From the NCBI GenBank assembly GCA_963712595.1, contig CAVQIM010000004.1, positions 372,001-436,000 of the forward strand: a stretch of DNA of 64,000 bases. The letters are read 5' to 3'. This document shows positions 62,060-64,000 of this stretch, piece after piece (positions within the stretch are counted from its first letter, which is position 1; each line of letters begins with the position of its first letter). This stretch comes from VRUE01 sp963712595 (lineage in GTDB: Bacteria > Actinomycetota > Thermoleophilia > Solirubrobacterales > 70-9). The translations under genes and the position numbers were made by a program. The notes under the pieces are model-generated. The model did no database searches. It saw only the letters and a list, made by a program, of their open reading frames with translations, and was not told the origin of the DNA.

Positions 62060-62437
62060 CTACGGCTCGACCGTGAACGTCCCCTTCATGAAGGGGTGGA
62101 AGGCGCAGTAGAAGGTGAAGGTGCCCGTCTTGTTCAGGGTGATGGAGCCGGTCTTGCCTGGCTGGATGGAGCCGCTTTCGAAGATGCCGGAGTCGGTTGA
62201 GGTCGCCGTGTGGGCGGTCGAGTCCTCGTTGGTGAAGTCGATCGTCGTTCCCCTGGCGACGGTGATGCGGGCAGGCTCGTAGATGTAGTCCTGGATCGTC
62301 ACCGCCTGTGTGGAGGCGGTGGAGGTCGGCTTGTCGGAGGTTGAGTCGCTCCCGCCGCAGCCGGCCAACACGATCGCGATGGCGGCGAGGGGGAGCAAAA
62401 GGGCACGGGCAAGAGAACGGGTGGATCCCACGCCCAT
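62060..62437 (-). CDS. cupredoxin lipoprotein
   Basis: A 125-residue protein from ATG 62437. Signal peptide with lipobox VLAGC (Cys about 27), short Ser/Thr linker, then a cupredoxin barrel: YIYEPARITVARGTTIDFTNEDSTAHTAT provides the first His, and FYCAFHPFMKG near the C-terminus provides Cys, His and Met. Same plan as the cupredoxin at 41907 but clearly diverged. Copper-binding electron transfer outside the membrane is expected. Divergent from the ferritin-like genes by 131 bp; the IS481 element sits just beyond its stop. Confidence 0.88.
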   Translation of the reverse strand: MGVGSTRSLARALLLPLAAIAIVLAGCGGSDSTSDKPTSTASTQAVTIQDYIYEPARITVARGTTIDFTNEDSTAHTATSTDSGIFESGSIQPGKTGSITLNKTGTFTFYCAFHPFMKGTFTVEP

Positions 62438-62568
62438 CGGGTACGGGCGCCTGGGGAACAGTGGATCACTTGCTCGCCAAGACACTTCGTGCCGCGCTTG
62501 GTGATCCGGTCGGCCCGGGACTCGCGTAGGGGGTTGGCAGAAGCGCAACCCAGCGAGGAGACGACGAC

Positions 62569-63258
62569 ATGCCAAAGAGCAAGGAACGAGAGAGATCGGG
62601 CGCACCGGCGCAGAGCGCCGTGGCGCGGGCGGCTAGGGACCCGGTCTCGCGCCGGAGGTTCGTGGCGCTGGCCGGCGGCTCGACCGCCGCGGCCTTCCTT
62701 GCCGCCTGCGGCAGCGACAGCGACTCGACCACCACGACCGTTGCACAGACGAGCGGTGGCAAGTCCGAAACCGCGCAGTTCGGCAAGGGCGACATCGGCA
62801 TCCTCAACTACGCGCTCACGCTCGAGTACCTGGAGACCGCCTTCTATGCCGACGTCGTCAAGAGCGGCCTCTTCCGCGGTGGCGAGCTGGAGACGATCCG
62901 CAAGTTCGGCAACGAGGAGGCGCAGCACGTCGCCGCCCTTACCGCTGCGGTCAAGCAGCTCGGCGGCAAGCCGGCACCCAAGCCGAAGACCGAATTCCCG
63001 CTGAAGAGCGCCAAGTCGGTGCTGGAACTGGCGGGCACGGTGGAGAACCTGGGCGCCGCCGCCTACCTCGGTCAGGCCGCCAACATCAAGAGCCCGGAAG
63101 TGCTCGCCTCGGCCCTGGCCATCCACAGCGTCGAGGGCCGCCATGCCGCTGCGCTCAACACCCTGCTGGGCAAGTCGATCACGCCCGACGGCGCCTTCGC
63201 CAAGCCGGCGACGGCGAAGACCGTCCTCGAGTCCGTCGAACCCTTCATCGTCGGCTGA
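62569..63258 (+). CDS. exported ferritin-like domain lipoprotein
   Basis: A protein of 229 residues. Twin-arginine signal VSRRRFVALAGG with hydrophobic core and a lipobox-like LAAC (about residues 27-46), so it is folded before export. The mature part is a four-helix ferritin-like bundle: DIGILNYALTLEYLETAFYADV (Glu ligands), EEAQHVAALTAAVKQLGG (E..H) and SVEGRHAAALNTLLG (E..H) supply the di-iron-type motifs. It may bind or oxidise metal outside the cytoplasm, or protect against desiccation or peroxide like related proteins (inference). Start chosen by the RBS GAGGAGACGACGAC. Forms a tandem pair with the next gene. Confidence 0.85.
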   Translation: MPKSKERERSGAPAQSAVARAARDPVSRRRFVALAGGSTAAAFLAACGSDSDSTTTTVAQTSGGKSETAQFGKGDIGILNYALTLEYLETAFYADVVKSGLFRGGELETIRKFGNEEAQHVAALTAAVKQLGGKPAPKPKTEFPLKSAKSVLELAGTVENLGAAAYLGQAANIKSPEVLASALAIHSVEGRHAAALNTLLGKSITPDGAFAKPATAKTVLESVEPFIVG

Positions 63259-63286
63259 CGCCGCGGGAAGCGAAAGGAGAACGAAG

Positions 63287-63925
63287 ATGAGCCACGAGCA
63301 GCTCGCACATCCAGAGCTCGCCGGCGTCCACGTCGACGAGGACAGCCAAGATCTCTCCCGCAGCGAGGTGATCCTCAAGGGGGCGCTGGCGGCGGGTGCC
63401 GTCTACGGCACCTTCATGGTCGGGCCGTACGTGCGCAAGGCGCTGGCGATGTCGGGGAGCAGCGACGTCGACATCCTCAACTTCGCCCTCACCCTCGAGT
63501 ACCTGGAGTCGACCTTCTACGAGGAAGCGAAGGCACGGGCCGGGGCGAGTGGCGAACTGAAGGACCTGATCGGGCTGCTTGCCAAAGACGAGGCGCAGCA
63601 CGTCGAAGCGCTGACGGCGACGATCAAGAAGCTCGAGGGCAAGCCGGTGGCCGAGCCCACATTCGACTTCGCCTACAGCAATAAGGCCGGCTTCCTGAAG
63701 CTGGCGCAGACCTTCGAGGACACCGGGGTCAGCGCCTACAACGGCGCCGGGCCGGCGATCAAGTCGAAGGAAGTGCTCGGAGCGGCCGGCTCGATCGTCC
63801 AGGTCGAGGCGAGGCACGCCGCCGCGATCCGGCTGCAGAACAAGGCGGAACCGGCCCCACGAGCCTTCGACCCTTCGCTCGACGAAGCGCAGGTGCTGAA
63901 GGCGGTCGAACCGTTCATCGCCTAG
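63287..63925 (+). CDS. ferritin-like domain protein
   Basis: A protein of 212 residues. A hydrophobic segment (about 31-50, LKGALAAGAVYGTFMVGPYV) near the N-terminus may be a Sec/Tat-like anchor without a clear RR. It is then a ferritin-like bundle with the same motifs as its neighbour: DVDILNFALTLEYLESTFYEEAK, DEAQHVEALTATIKKLEGKP, VEARHAAAIRLQN. Tandem duplication is evident, but the N-termini differ. The two products may form a hetero-oligomeric metal-binding pair. GAAAGGAG precedes the ATG at 63287. Confidence 0.82.
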   Translation: MSHEQLAHPELAGVHVDEDSQDLSRSEVILKGALAAGAVYGTFMVGPYVRKALAMSGSSDVDILNFALTLEYLESTFYEEAKARAGASGELKDLIGLLAKDEAQHVEALTATIKKLEGKPVAEPTFDFAYSNKAGFLKLAQTFEDTGVSAYNGAGPAIKSKEVLGAAGSIVQVEARHAAAIRLQNKAEPAPRAFDPSLDEAQVLKAVEPFIA

Positions 63926-63959
63926 GCGGCCGGTTTGCAAGAGCGGATGATGGGTCGAG

Positions 63960-64000
63960 ATGACGGTTAGGCGAGAGAAGGCCGAGCGGCTGGCCGACGA
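63960..64000 (+). CDS. possible start of a gene running off the window
   Basis: ATG at 63960 opens a frame (MTVRREKAERLAD) that stays open to the window edge. GGTCGAG precedes it, and a nearby ATG pair at 63948 reaches a stop at once. Too short to identify; it could be downstream of the ferritin-like operon. Confidence 0.3.
   Translation, partial: MTVRREKAERLAD

Overview
The window is high-GC bacterial DNA with dense genes, many 4-bp start/stop overlaps and many GTG starts. Gene content points to an actinobacterium. The secreted proteins with serial Ig-like repeats beginning TT-I-x-SGP, the DUF2277, DUF5996, DUF2855 and DUF2867 proteins, and the frequent -10 box 6-7 nt upstream of a start codon (leaderless mRNAs) would fit Solirubrobacterales/Thermoleophilia. 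That placement is inference, not measured.

Layout. 1-7650: a 5'-truncated secreted Ig-like protein, a P-loop kinase-like protein, a fatty acid hydroxylase family protein, small membrane proteins, a secreted protein, a pentapeptide-like repeat protein and a glutamine amidotransferase. 7691-7764: tRNA-His(GTG). 8035-17376: a restriction island directly behind the tRNA. It holds a two-gene Type I system (EcoEI-like HsdR plus an HsdM fused to half an HsdS) in visibly more A/T-rich DNA, then a Type IIG restriction-methyltransferase with a second methyltransferase. 17664-21823: secreted proteins, including a beta-helix protein with a near-identical 209-bp internal duplication. 22235-24994: DUF2277, a GST-like protein, and a TetR/DCC pair divergent from a DUF2867 gene with two clear operators. 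25040-29385: a secreted operon of a formylglycine-enzyme-fold protein, a beta-propeller and a sulfatase. 29489-40386: ZIP and NRAMP-like metal transporters, a divergent deacetylase/acetyltransferase pair, an ABC exporter, PPK2, a cNMP-binding/FAD oxidoreductase and a 1-Cys peroxiredoxin. 40401-44595: small stress proteins (CsbD), a cupredoxin, an acylphosphatase fused to a LigD-type phosphoesterase domain, Ogt and an SDR. 44674-48988: glutamate decarboxylase, a SET-domain protein, a formate dehydrogenase interrupted by one amber codon, and a class III-type alcohol dehydrogenase. 49019-51326: two Phd/VapC toxin-antitoxin modules. 51388-60713: a second cNMP/FAD oxidoreductase, an NhaA-DsbA fusion, Lon, an HxlR regulator, P450, a DUF2855 protein and an orphan MNT nucleotidyltransferase. 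60985-62052: an intact IS481-family element with a 6-bp target duplication. 62060-63925: a secreted cupredoxin and two exported ferritin-like proteins. A partial ORF may start at 63960.

The most distinctive non-coding feature is a 48-bp imperfect palindrome (18-nt arms, constant 12-nt centre). It occurs four times, at 6593, 43173, 55215 and 60774, each time just 3' of a gene. It looks like a REP-type dispersed element or a bidirectional terminator family. Other points worth a second look are the acylphosphatase-phosphoesterase fusion, the single-TRD M-S fusion, the amber codon in an otherwise complete formate dehydrogenase, a transposase stop codon supplied by the target duplication, and a shared GTAGCAG core in the promoters of both toxin-antitoxin modules and lon.

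No CRISPR array, rRNA, prophage or plasmid replication gene was seen.
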